From contig HG738140.1 in assembly GCA_000499405.2 (NCBI GenBank), positions 3,463,631 through 3,527,630 on the forward strand: 64,000 nucleotides of DNA, given 5' to 3'. A program made the translations under genes and the position numbers. This stretch comes from Onchocerca volvulus. Taxonomy: Eukaryota > Nematoda > Chromadorea > Rhabditida > Onchocercidae. Shown here piece by piece: positions 39,101-53,400 of the stretch. The stretch's first letter is position 1, and every line of letters starts with the position of its first letter. A model generated the notes under the pieces. It was given only the letters and a program-made list of their open reading frames with translations. It was not told where the DNA came from and did no database searches.

Positions 39101-42100
39101 AAGATTTCATCAGTTCTCAATTTTTTTTTTTTTTATTCAATTTTTTTGTCATTTTACTTTATGACATTTCCAACAAATTTTCATTAATTTTAAATGAGAA
39201 ATTTCATTTTAAATTGAATAATGAAATAAGTAAAACAATGCTAAAAAGAATTAAAACGTGAAAAAATTGAAATGTTAAAATGCAAAAAAAAAAAAAAGTT
39301 GAAACGTGAAAAAATTAAAACGTAAAAAAGAAAGAAGAAAATGGAATAGTTTTACTTCAAAGAATTTTTGCTCTTCTTAAACCCAAAATATAAAATGTCA
39401 ACAATATCTTTTATTCAGAACAATGAATGTCCAATAATAGAAATGGCGGGGAGATTTGTAAATTTAGCAAAAAAAAAAAAGGAAAACGATTTTTGCTCTA
39501 AATAGTAGTAAAATATGCCAAATTACCACCCAACAACGTTTCATCAAACAGCTGCCTCAATATTTTCGTAACATTTAAAATAATTAATAAAATAAACTAT
39601 TACAGTCTATCATTATTAATATCATTATCATTATTCTTATTATTATTATTTTCAAGTTGTCATCATTATCAATATATCTACTATCATCATCATAAATGCA
39701 AATATCATCAGCAATTAGCATTTAAATGACATAGAATAGATCATTAAGATTATCATCATCATCATCACCATAGCTATCATTACTATCACATTGTTACTTT
39801 ACCATTATTATATCATCATCAGGAATAGCCATCATCACCATCACAATCATTATCATCATCATCAAGCAGCACTTAAGTAATCGCATAAAAAAATGAACCA
39901 TTAAGATCACCATCATTATTATCATCATCACAACCATTTTGTTAAGATCATCATAATTACCATCATAACCATTATCATCATCATTGCAATCATTTTATTG
40001 TTATCATTTTCATATCATTGTCTTAAATAACTACCTTATCATTATCATCATCATAATTATCATCATAATTCAACTGTTTCATCATCGTTATCATGACTAT
40101 TGTTATCATCACAATCATTATCATCATCATTAGGAGTGCATTATTACCATCATAATCATCATCGATCAAATGATAGCGAAAAAAAAAATCGAAAAATTAG
40201 ATTAAAATAAAAGTAAAACAAATCGTCGCCAACCTAACTATCAAAATTTCACATACAATGGCTATTCATCGATCACCGATCTGTGTGGTGTTCTTTTGTT
40301 TATTATTTATTCTGTTTACGAAATGCCTGTCCTCTGAATCGATTAATTTGAGAGGAATAATTTAAAATGAATAAAAATTCTAAAAAAAAAAAAAAAAAAA
40401 GAAAGAGAAATCGAAATAAGATAGAATTATTTCATTCAATCAACCAATCCTTTTTTCTCTTTTCCTTTCACAATTTGAAAAAAAAAAGAAAAAAACCAAA
40501 ATATATTTACTAAGAAATTTTTTTTATCTTACCGTAACTCAAGTATAAAAAAGCACACTGTAAAAAAAGCATACTGTAAAACAGCATAATAAAAAAGTTA
40601 TCATTATTCATTATTCATATCATCATATTAAATAGAAGAACTTTGGTTTATATAAACTAATTGATGAAGCTACGTGCTGGATTACGAATTATTACGATTA
40701 TTTTATGATTTATAATGATCAGAATTATGAATTATTACGATTAATTTATAAATTATTATGATTAGAACTATGAATTATTACGATCAAATTCGCAAAATGA
40801 TAGACAGGAAGTAATATTGCAAAATTTATAAAGCGTAAATTCAATCTTTTAGTTTAATAAATCAAAATAGCAGAATAATATTCAGCCATCTTAAACTTGA
40901 CAAGATCAAAAGTGTAAATTTAAAAGTTAACAAGATCATAAATGTAAATTTCCCATAATTATTTTATTAAAATAGATTAAATTATGAAAGCAAAAAATGA
41001 TTTTAAATTTGAAATTTAAATTATGAAAAAAGAAAAAAAGATATAACCTGAAGAAAACCATAAAATTATAATAAAATTATAAAATTACAGCATTTTTTTT
41101 TCTTTTATTTACAGAATATTCAAAAAATTTTAAATATGGACACTTGTTTTATTCAGGAATGATTGAAATGTTTAGTATTCAATTGAAACATTTTAATGGA
41201 AATAAATATTTAATTGAAATTGAAATGTTTAATCGGAATATTTTATTTAATTGAAATATTTTATGATTAAAACATCTGTTAGAATGGTCAAATATTAAAT
41301 TAAATTAGCCAAAAAAAAAAAAAAAAATTAATTCATTTGTTTCCTTTTTTTTGTCAGTTTAATACCAAAATATTAATAATTCAATAATTTGAATATCCTA
41401 GCAATAGTCCTAAAAATACCATGTTTAACTATGAAATTAGATTAAAACAAATTTGCATATCATTATCGAAATAAATTATCATTTTTATCAGCTATCCACT
41501 GACTTAAACGAATAATTTTCAACTGCGAATTTTCTTAGCACTGATTAAAATATCACAAAAATAGCCTAACATATAACCCAAATTCTAAACTTTGCTCAGG
41601 CCTTTTAATTCGTAATTTCTTAATTTGGCTCATTTTTTTGTAAATGACAATTATAAAGATCGAATTTATTCTTTTTTATTCCATAACTATATGATCATAA
41701 ATGGTTAATCTGAATAAAAATCCCTTAAAAAAAATTATATAAACTTGGAAAAAAAAAAAGAAAACAATAGTTCAAAGGTCAAAAGTCAAATCAAAAGCTA
41801 ATAGAACATAAGTAGAATGGATTTTTCTTTCTTTTTTTGACGCAATTTATTACAATAAATCAAAGGCGGTGACCTTTTAAGATGTCATTTGTTTTGTTAT
41901 TTTAACGTGTTACACGTGTCCATCACCTTTTAATAATTAATTGATTAATTAAGCGGCAATAAAATTGGCAATGGGAATGATAAGATAATTATAAAAATTT
42001 TGATATAAATGATAAATGATAAAAATGATAAAGAAAGAAGCGAACAGGTGCATTTATAATCTCTTAAAAAAGATTAATTAATTGTATTGATTAATTATTC

Positions 42101-45100
42101 ATATTGTTATATAAAAAGATCATAAACCATTGAATTAAGATGATATTTCAATTTATTTAAATCAAAATTTTGCTTATAAAAATTAAAATATAGAAATAAA
42201 ATTATATTTGGAAGAAGATTTTTTGGAAGATTAAATTATATTTGGAAGATATATTTCAATTTATTTAAATCAAAATTTTGCTCATAAAAATTAAAATATA
42301 GGAATTAAATTATATTTGGAAGATTTTTTTTTACTAAATCGTTAAAATTTGGTGAAAAAAAAAGAATTAATGGAAATTAGTAATTTCCAATTAATGTATA
42401 TTTTTTGATTTAATAATTTCGTCCAATAAAATTGATATCTATCATTTTTTTTAGGCATCAAAAAAATAAAAATAAAAAACAAGAATAAAAAAATAAAAGA
42501 AATCAAAAAGATTTGATCTCTGAATTGATAAAATTAAATTAAAATATATGTTTGTATGAATTTTTCATTTTGTAATCCAATCATGTTGATCGGAATTATT
42601 TAATCAATATGATATCCTAATCATTCAAAATGATCTTTTTGATTATTCTATAATTATTCATCTACAATATACGAAATTGTTTAGTGTGCAATTTTAAAAG
42701 AATAATTTAAAATTAATTAAATTTATTTTAATTTTTTATAAATTAATAAATATTACCAGTAGAAGCATCAAAAATGCAGCAACGAGCAATTAATCTTTGC
42801 ATAGGAAATGTTAAAATTAAAATTTATTTGAAGCAATTTTGAGGAAAATTTCAAATTTGAAAGTGTTGACATAATTGCTTATAAATGGACAAGAAAGGTT
42901 ATTCATTTACTGTCCATTTATTGTCGTAAAATTGAATAATATATTTTAAATTTAAATATAAAATGAAGTATTGATTTTCTTAAAATTTGACGCTAAAATT
43001 CTAAATTTACAACATTTCCTTTCATTTTCCATTACTATTACAACTATAGTACAATATTTTATTCATAAATTAATTTAAATAATCAAATACTTAAATTAAA
43101 AAAAAAAATAAGAATGAAAAGAATAAAAATTCCGTTTGAAACCAATTTGATATGTTATATTACAATTTCATTGGAAAAAAAAATGAACTTGATAAATATT
43201 TTTGTAATGGAATAATATATATGACAAGTTTTTAGCCAAATTTTTATTACGTCCAGCATTTAATATAATTAAATACTTACATAATATCGTTACAGTAAAT
43301 TAGTAATAGTAAAATGATTAATAGTAAATTAACTGATATTAATAATTAATTAATTAATATACAAGATAAATGTATAGATTGCCTCAAATTTAGACTCAAA
43401 ATAACGAAAATTAAAAATTGTAATAATTGGAAATTACAAAATTTTTGTAATTTACAATAAATATTGGATTAAAATTGAATAATATATTAAATATATAACT
43501 ATAATTAGAAAATTAAGAAATTAAATAAATCTGATTTCTATCGATTTTATGAATTTAAAATCGATGCAAATTAACTCGATACAAAATAGTAATTAAATCA
43601 TTTGCGAGTGATTTTTTTTTTAAATAAAATTTTAGTCGAGAAAAAAAAAGTTTTACTTAAATAATGTTTATTTCTGCAAGGGAAAGGAAGTCTCAACTTT
43701 TGTAATCATATAAGAAATTTAATTAATTAATTAAATTTATATTGATTAAGCGGAGCAGCAAATTAATTTTAAAAAAATTTTGAAATTTGGAAGTAATTTT
43801 TCCTTTTTTTTTGCAATTTCAAATTCATTCCTAAAAATTTCTTGTTCAAAAAATTATTTATTCGCTGAAATTCCGGACAAATTCAATCAATTTAAATAAA
43901 TTAGTGCATGAAAAATTGCTAAAATTTTCAAACTTTAAAATAAACCTTAAAATTATTACTCATTTTAATATAAATGGAATAATTGGAATAAAATTTGCTT
44001 TAACTAATAAATATATATATGTAAGTTTTATCATAAATTTTGCTCTAAAATAATATTTTAATTAATAATATATGTATGAAAGGAAAGATTTAAATGAATT
44101 TGACCTAATTAAAATGAATAAATTTCATCGAAATTCAAAATTAAATTAATTAAACTAAATTTAAAACTAATCCAAAATTGATAGAAAAATTAATCAATAT
44201 CTGTTTATCACTATTATCTATTGAAATCATTTAAAAATTTAGACTAGAATTTCGATTAATAAGGTAAGTAAGGTCAACCAAAAAAAAAAAATAATAATAA
44301 TAAATTAATAAAGATTATATGAGATGTAAAAAATGCATAGAAATTTCAAATTCATTATTAAAAAATTATTTATTTACTAAAACTTCGACAAATTTAATTG
44401 ATATAAGTAAATAAGTATATGAAAAGCCTGATATATTAGAAATCAAAATAATCATCGATAAATGGAATAATTGATTAAATAATAATCCGAATTATTTTAT
44501 CACATGATAGTGATATTGAATAAACAATAAATTATTAACATTTTACAAAACATAATTGGAAATAAAGATTTATCATATTAGAAATCAAATAATGATAAGC
44601 AAATAAGTGATTAAATAGAGATAGAATTACACATCAATCATTTTATCATAATGATATGATATCAAATAGATACATCTATCAGTAGCATTTGTTGTATTCT
44701 AAAAACAGATCTTATCCTAAAATTGATCACTGATAACGATCATCTCGCAATAAAAAAAACTCTAATTACTCCCTCATAAAAGCATCAAATAATGAAAAGA
44801 TAAGGAAAATAGGTAAATGAAGACCAAGAAAAGATCTAAAATGATAAGTTGGAAGATTAAGAGATAAGGAAAAATGGAAAAAAAACGAAAATATCATTTA
44901 ATCATTAAAATGTGGGATTTGTATGTGTCAATGTGAGCTCAATGAACTACTAATTATACCAAAATCAAGCATTTCATGCTGAATTTTAATTAGTTCAAAT
45001 TAAACTTGACAAATTATGCTAATTTACATATAATATATTTATAAATGAAAATTATATTTTTAATCGAACTTATTGAATTTTATTTTATGAATGAAAATAC

Positions 45101-48100
45101 TTTATTTTGCTAAATTTCATTAAATTTTTCTGCATTTTATTAAATTTCAAGTAATTAGTATTAAATTTTAGTTAATTAAATAATACACAATAAGTTATAT
45201 TATTTACGCTTGTATATGGAAATTATTTAAATTTCATTTTATTAAGTTTTATTAAAATTCTTTTTTTATTAAGCCTTATTTTATAACATCGAATTTCTCT
45301 TATTGAGTTTCAATTCTACATTTGTAAATTGATTCTTATATTGAGTTCTGATTTAACATAATTATTAATTTCGTTTTTATTAATTAATTTATATTAACTT
45401 ACACATTATTAATAAAATTACTAAGTAATTTATAGTAAATTTTAGTTTTAATAAAATTACTAGCATCAATAAATATAATTTGTTTTATTCAGAAATAAAC
45501 ATAATTTGTTTCTTTTTGAATTATTGCAAAAAATAATTTAATCCTACAAATATTTCACGTACTTAAACACGTAAAATTACAATTCGACGTGTACAGATGC
45601 ATGCACGAACACGTACGCTTATATTCTTAATTATGCTGCAATTTAGATCTAAATTATTTTCGAACTATTCGAAAAAAGTAACTTGATACTATAAACACTT
45701 CACGCATTTATACACGTGAAATTACAATTCGACGTGTACAAATGCATATACGAACACGTACGCTTATATTCCTAAATATGCTATAATTTAGGTCTAAATT
45801 GTTTTCGAACTATTTCACGAAAATAACTTAATGTTAGAAATATTTCTCGTACTTGAATACATGAAATTACAATTCGATATATATGTATGCATGCACATAC
45901 ACGTACGCTGCATGCACGCACACGTACGTCTACATTCTCAAATATATCGTTATCAAAATTTGAATAATGATTCAACTGTTTGAATTAAGCCTAAATTATG
46001 ACTCAACTATATGAAATAAGCAAAATTTGTCAAAATTTAGCTTCAAACCATTTCAAAATTAATGATAAATTATAATCAAGATAGACTGGCCACAAAATGT
46101 CCAGAAATGAATGAATGCTTTGATCGATAAATTTATCAACCGAAAATGAAGAATAAAACAGGACAACTTCTGTCATACCATCAATTTTGGAATGAAAGCC
46201 TAGTCCTTCTCTCTAGGCTCATTTCTTATTTCATTTCTACTTGATAACTGAAACCAAATAAATTGATACTTCTTCATTCAATCAATCTTATTTCTCTCTT
46301 TCTTTCTTTCTCTTTCCCTCTCTCTCTCTCTCTCTCTCTCTTCCTCTCTCTATTAAAACCCCTCTAAAATTAGTTTAAATTTTATCTATACGAATGATTC
46401 AGACAAAATAATTTATGCTGCATATAACCCCATACATATATATTTGAATGAAATATAAAACAAAACATACACTATAGCTCAAATCTCTTATATACTATAA
46501 TATTATTTAGTTTTTTTTTATTTGTCAATAATTTTATTTTTAAATTTAAATTCAAATCTTAAAATTTTAAATATAGAATATATATACATATCCTTTAATA
46601 TTAATTCAAAATATTTCATAAAAATTGTTTAAATTCGAATTTGTTTTATTAATTTTATGAAAACATAATGAATAATAATAAAAAAAAAAAAGAAGAAATA
46701 GATAAGTTTACTAAAATTATTACAAATTCAATTATTTATTTATTTTTTTTTGCATCAATTGAAAATTTCAAAATTTTCACTTTTTTTTTCCTTTAAAATT
46801 TCGAAATTTATACTTCCAATTTTGTACTTTTTTTTCGAAAACTAAAAATTTTTCTTGTATATTCGTTCCATTTTTTTTTTTTTTTTTAAATTTCCACATT
46901 TCCTTTCTTTTTCCAATACAATTTATTAGTTTTAGCAATATTTTTGCATAGCAAAAAAAAAAAAAAAAAAAAAAAAATGCAAAAATGACTCTTAATTAAA
47001 TTATGAAAACTATTAGCAAAGAAATGCCTATTTTTTAAACTGAACTGATAAATAAATTTTAAAAAATTTGACAAGACGAATTTTTGTAAATTTCAATTTA
47101 GAAAAGTTGTATTTAAGTTAAAAATTTTAACTAGGAACAAAGTCAGCACTTATTATTAATTATTATCCACATCTATCGTAATAATTTCTTCGGTTTTAAC
47201 ATAAAAAATCTTTTAATCAAAAGATAATTCAAAAGAAATCAAATACTAATCATTACTTTTTTTTTACTAATCACCAAACTAATAGTGCCATTAAATGAAG
47301 GAAATTTTAGTTAATTTTTTAATTGTTTTAAGTGCCATTCAGAGAGATTATAAGATGTCATTTAAACACGTAAATAAAAATGTAAATATTAAATGTAAAT
47401 AAAGACGTAATATTAAAGAATGACGTAAATATAAAACATTAATGAAAATAAAGATTCAATTAAGTGGAATAATTAAAACGAACTATAAATAATAAAATCA
47501 AATTAAAATTAAATAATGAAAATTTAAATCAATAATGATAAAATTGAAATAAAACATTCAATATACTTTTTTTTTTAAAAAAAAAAGTAACAAAAAAAAA
47601 AATTGGAATCTTTGGAATCATTATTTGAACGGTGTAATATTTTTAGCAATCGGTAACTCTTGTCGGCATTTATATTTTGCCATAAAAGGAGAAAAAAAAA
47701 AAAAAAAATCAAATTAATCATTCTAAGACTAAAGATTATTTTGAAAGCAAAAGAAAAGTGTCGCAAAAATTATTTTTTTTTTTTTTCAAGAAAATTTTCG
47801 CAAATATTTTGTTATTAAAACAAAAAAAAAAAAAAAAAAAAGGATGAAAATTAAAACGGAAAAAATTTAACAATTATTTGATCATTTGTTTGTTTGATTA
47901 TTATTCGATTATTGATTATTTCATTATTTTTGATAAACTATTTCCAATATATGCGGTTTACAATCAAATACACTATTTGCTAAGATATTATAAAAATTTT
48001 GATTGAAATAATTTGAAGTAATCTAGGGCATGCAAAAATCATTGATCCGTTAAAATAGATGGATAATTTGGGATGATAAAATTATGGCAATTTTATAGAT

Positions 48101-50437
48101 TTCAAGCCAATTGGTCAAGGCCAAACAAATGGTCAAGGCCAAGCCAATAGCCATCATCTAATAGTGCTACTAATATTACTATTACTAAAGTTTAGTTCTA
48201 GCCAATGGTCAAGGCTCGAACCAATAGCATAAAAGTACTACTATTCTTAAGATTAAATCATCAAAGAGGGCCAAGTGCCAAGTTTCTCTCTTTCATAGCT
48301 TGGCCATGGCTTGGCCAAAATTAAAGAATATAGAAGCCGATGATTCATAGTCTAAAATTCAATCATATAGTCATACCAAATTATGAATGGAGAGAATAGA
48401 TGGTGAATTTAAGCCAAAGCCAAAATCCTTTGCATCATTATTTAGCCTATCTTCTAAGCTTAAATTTAATGAAGCAATTGTCATGCAAAATACAACTAAT
48501 TATTCACAACGTTTGATCTAATTAACTAATTAACTAATTAACATTTGATTTAACGAATTGGATTTTAGACTGATTCAGCTAGCAACTGATTAATTTACTA
48601 TCATTGGGAACTAATGATAAATCCCATTTTGCATTCATTAAGTAACAATCGAAATTTGCATTTTATTTACGCAGCAAATAATAAGCAACAAATTACAAAT
48701 GAATAAATATGAAATATAGAAATGGATTAATTTATCAATTTATAGAAAATTTTAATTTCGGAATTAATTAAATTAGCAAATGATAATCTCATTTTTAAAA
48801 TAGAAATATCAATTAATTGAAATGACTAAAAACGATAATTTCGTTTTTAAAATAAAAAGTATTAGTTAGCCATAATTTTTTTGATGGATTATATTAATTT
48901 TTTTAATTTTTAGAACAAAAATATGAGTTAATCAGTTTATCAAGAAGCGATAACTCTGTTTTTAGAAAAGAAATACTAATTAGTTAATTGCCAAATATTA
49001 ATTTCACGCCTAGAATTGAAAAAGCCATTGATTAACTGATAAATGATAAATTCAAGTTTAGGATGGAAATATTAATTATTTAATCTCATTAGTGAATAGA
49101 CATAAAAGTTAATTGATTATTAATAAGTGAAAATTTTATCTTTAAAAAAGAAATCTTAATTAATTAATTAACAAATGAAAATCTTATATTTAGAATAAGA
49201 ATACTAATTCATCAAATATAACAAATGATAATTTTATTTTGAGAATGCAAATATTAATTAAATAATTTGAAATAAATAATGTGCTTAAAAAAATAATGTA
49301 TTAAATTGTTAAGAAATTTTGTAAAAATGAATTTTACTTCAATGATATTTAGAATTAAAGAATTTTTGAGAAAAATAAATTGAAAATAATTAATTAAAAA
49401 AAAAGTATTTTTATATGAATTTATCTGCTCAATGTTGAAATAAATAAAAGCATTAATATAATGAATAAATATTAATTAAAGTTTATGATATTTCAAATTC
49501 ATTTTGATAATTTTTTTTAATCGCTAAAGTGTAATCAAATAACAATTATAATAATTACTATCATCAATTATTACTATTTTATAAAATCGCGAATTATTTC
49601 ATACGATAAATAAATGATTCCATGAAATAAAAGATAAAATTAATATCCATAAGTAGATCAATGATTTGAAATTAATTAATTAATGAATTATCATTTATAT
49701 AAATTTAAAATTCTAAAAGGAAATCAAAATTTTTTTGATTACCAAATTTTACAATATTTTAAACAATATTTATAATGAATAATATATACAAATATATATA
49801 TACTACCTTTAATTATTAGCTAGAAATAAACAAAGTTTAAAATAACAAAATCAATTACGACGATTTTATTAATTACTAATATATAATCAAATATCAAATA
49901 TAATAATAATTATTACCATTATTTTGCAAAATCGAGAATTATTTTATTTGACAAATAATAATTTTGAGTAAAAGCATTAATTAAAGGATATTTAAAAAAA
50001 AAAAAAAAAAAAGAAATAATTTATAGAAATCTGAAAAAAAATTGAAAAAATCAAAAAAAAATTGTTTTTATTTTATTTTTGAGCAAAAAATTGGCGAAAA
50101 ATGTTTGTTAAAAATATTTTCAATAACATGGATTGCTTAAAAAAAAGTTTATTAAAAAATATTTTCTGGTAAATTTAAACTTATAAAAATGGAAATCACT
50201 AAATTTTATGATATTTTTCGACTTTATTTAATAAATAATTCAAATTTATTATTTTATTCATTGAAAAAAGAAAAAAAAAAGGAGAAAAAACTTTTGATTG
50301 AAAGAATTTTTTTTTTTTAAATAACGAGAAAGCATAATTTTTGTTGTTGCTGTTGTCGATGTTAGGGCAAAATACGAACATGAATTAGATGAAAAATTAA
50401 TTTTAAAATAAAAAAGTGGACAATTTTTCTAAAAGCA

Positions 50438-50480
<43 letters not shown>

Positions 50481-53400
50481 GGGAGAGAGAGAGAGGACAC
50501 TTTCAGGAAAAGGAAAGGACAAAATTTGACAAATTAGAATATCTGCAAAATGATAAACAAGATAAATTGAGAGAAAGTGAAAAGAAAATAAACTTGAAAA
50601 CATGCTAAAAGGTTCGTGTTAGCAAATGCTTTGAAAAGAATTGTTAGTGACAACAAATAAGAATTAAGCCTAATTTGACAAGACATTTGATATTTTTGTG
50701 ATAAGTTCGACGAAAATACTAATCTTTTAGATCGTTCAAAAGACATTTCAGGCGTTAATTTTATTGATTTGAAAAAGTTTCAATTTTAGATAATTAATTG
50801 AAAAAAAAATTTAATTTCAATAATTTAGCGAATTAGTTGATTTATGATGATTTGGTAGTTTGGAAAAAGACTTCAAATAATCATTTCAACAAAAAAAAGA
50901 AAGAAAAAAATTGATTCAGATAAATTAATCATCAGCCAATTTTTGATCGTATCAAAATAATAATAGCTGATTTCTGCTGATTTGTTAGTTTAATGAAATT
51001 TTAATTTCAAAATTTTGATTTAAGTAATCAACTAAATTAATTCTAATAAATTAACTGGTCAGTTAATTTCTGATCGATATCAATATAGTAGTTGATTTTT
51101 AATGACTTGGTAGTCTAATTTAGATAATTAACTAAATTAATTCGGATAAATTAGTTGATTAAATAATTTCTGATCGTATCAATAATAGTAAGTTTAAATT
51201 AATTTATCGAAAAAAATTTTTAATAGTTGGGAAAATTTTTGATTTCAAAACAATCAATTGAAATAAAACCGAATTTGAAAAAAAAAGAAAAAAAACTGAT
51301 AATATACTGATTTTCGATGAATTGAGAATTAGAGAAAATTTAATTTCAAATAATCGATTGAAATAAATTAATTTAATTTCAAATAATCGATTGAAATAAA
51401 TTAAGTTTTCAGGTCCAATACAAAGTATGTTGAGAGAAAATTAATTTTAGAAAAATTAATCTGATCAGCCGATTTTTGATCATATTGCATATTTAATTTA
51501 AATCGATATAAAATTAAACGTGGATCAACAGCAAAAAATAAAAAATAAAAATAAATAAATATAAATATATAATAGAATCAATGATAAAAGTCAAAATACA
51601 TTAATATAATACTCATTCATTTCTAAACTATTAAATAATTTAAAATCTACTGGAAAAATTTTTAATTTTAAACTTAAAATATCATTTTGATCGACAAAAA
51701 TCAGCATGAAAAGTGCAAAAATTTTAAAGGTAGTAATTTATAAAAAGTAATTAAGAAGGGAAAAATTGAGTAGAAAATTATTTTATTTAAAATATATATA
51801 AAGTAGTATGAAACTAATTTTCAAATATAATTTATGATAATTTATTACTACTGAAATTTTTAAGATCGAAATCAATTTCAATTTTTTCATTCGATTATCT
51901 TTGAAAAAAGAAAAATTAATTTGCGCTCATTTAGAAAAGAAAAAAAAAAGTATGAAAAACAGAACTTTTACCTTTCCAAAATCATACATTTAGAAAAATG
52001 AATTTCATTCCATTTTACTTATTTTTGAAAATTTGAAAATTAACAAATTAAGTTTTTTTTTTTCCTCTAAATCAAATAATAATTGCAATCGATAGCGAAG
52101 TTTATAGATATAATTAAAATGAAAAAAACAAACAATCGATATTCTTATATAATTATTTTTAAAAATTATTTGATTTGAGAAAAATTTTTCTCAAATACTT
52201 TCAATAAATTGAAACAACTGAAACAAATGTTAGGATTAGATATTGCAAAAATTAGCATAAAAATTATTTGATTTAAAATGAACAGACAATGAAAAAGAAA
52301 ATAACAAATTAATTCGAAAAAAAAAAGTAATTAAAAATTAATGGAAAAAAAGATTCGATTAAATAATAAAAATTTTTTTTCAATTAATTTTTAATATGTT
52401 GTATGTAAATTTATTTGTCATAAGCTATAGTATTTCTTTTTTATTTTTGAAAGAAAAAAGAAAAAACCACTTTTTTTATAATTTGAATTAAAAAACTGAA
52501 ATTGAAATGTTTGTTTGATTTATATTATCAATAGAAAAGATATTTCGTTAATATATATTATCAGTAGAAACGAATATTCCATTAACTTCTATTATCAGTA
52601 GGAATTAATATTTCATTAACTTATATTATCAGCAAAAAATCGCATTATCAGTATTATTATCACTTACATTATCAATTGTATTATCAACGTTATCAACTGA
52701 TAATACTGTATTATCAACATGTATTATTGCATTATCATTGTTATCAATAGAAAATTATATGAACAATATGAAATGAATACTTCATTAATTTATATTATCA
52801 AAAAAAAAAAAAAAAAACAAAATAAAGCAGAAAATGATAAATGAATGGAATGAAGTAAAAAATTGAAACAAAATTTTAAACTTTGATGATAAAATGATAA
52901 ATGATAATTAAAAATGATAAATAAACTTAACCAACCTATCATTGAAATCATGATTTCGTTGTCGCATCGAATCCCGTACAGCTTCAAGACCTTCTTTGAA
53001 ACGTGCTTGCATTTTACGAGCATATACCGTAATTCCACCTTCACTCATATAACCATTGCTAACATCTGAAATAATTAGTAATTAATAACTGAAATAAATA
53101 AATTAATAAAACTTGATTAGATTTCAATTATGATTTGCTAGCGATAAAAGATTCTCGATTGATTCAAATATCAAAGTTGCATATTTTCGACCGTCTGAAT
53201 TGATTTTAAAGATTGTCGATTATCAATGATAAACTTATCAAAATTTTCTATTCTATAAAATATTTTGAAATTTTTGTTATTTCTAAAAACAAATTGAATT
53301 TCCTTTTTTTTCCTATCAATAATTCAATCATTAATTAATAAAAAAGATTGATTAAATATGCAAATTTATGATAGCAATCGTAAAATTTGAAAAAAATTAA

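Larger units (their letters stand above)
38120..52935 (-). other. unc-53: 14.8-kb intron of unc-53, no nested gene seen
   Basis: Donor GTTGGTTA after exon 5 (52936) and acceptor TTTTTTCAG before exon 6 (38119). It contains microsatellites (39600-40170), a 108-bp duplication (42142-42335), a 145-bp triplication (45541-45975) and degenerate AT arrays (48770-49290, 50790-51500), listed separately. ORFs inside it (39058-39261, 45781-45975, 46886-47074, 50199-50381, 50403-50603, 50534-50746) are repeat or homopolymer translations or have no supporting splice sites. A hairpin AGCCTAG...CTAGGCT lies at about 46198-46220. Small alternative exons could have been missed. Confidence 0.75.
35226..53065 (-). 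other. unc-53: unc-53 exons 5-8: conserved acidic and Gln-rich segments
   Basis: Exons 53065-52936, 38119-38042, 37212-36936 and 35421-35226. Exon 5 reads NGYMSEGGITVYARKMQARF, a conserved GYMS motif and basic helix. Exon 6 is the acidic SSSLSSGISENFDDISTDDL, which matches the strongly conserved navigator stretch ending in DLTGSS across the junction. Exon 7 contains a Gln6 tract (YQQQQQQY), a Thr run, and a basic helix LRLQQRRMLERENIDQLLQK. Exon 8 has a Gly/Ser run and LTLSDDGDTLCIRSGS. Exons 5 and 6 are separated by a 14.8-kb intron but join in frame within an AG|T codon. Confidence 0.92.

Noticed and set aside
50534..50746. Minus-strand 70-codon ORF in the giant intron
   Set aside because: The second half is low-complexity hydrophobic from AT-rich codons. 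No splice signals or family match.
52790..53044. Minus-strand 84-codon ORF
   Set aside because: Out of frame with unc-53 exon 5 (52936-53065), which joins in frame with both neighbours and has the conserved GYMS motif.
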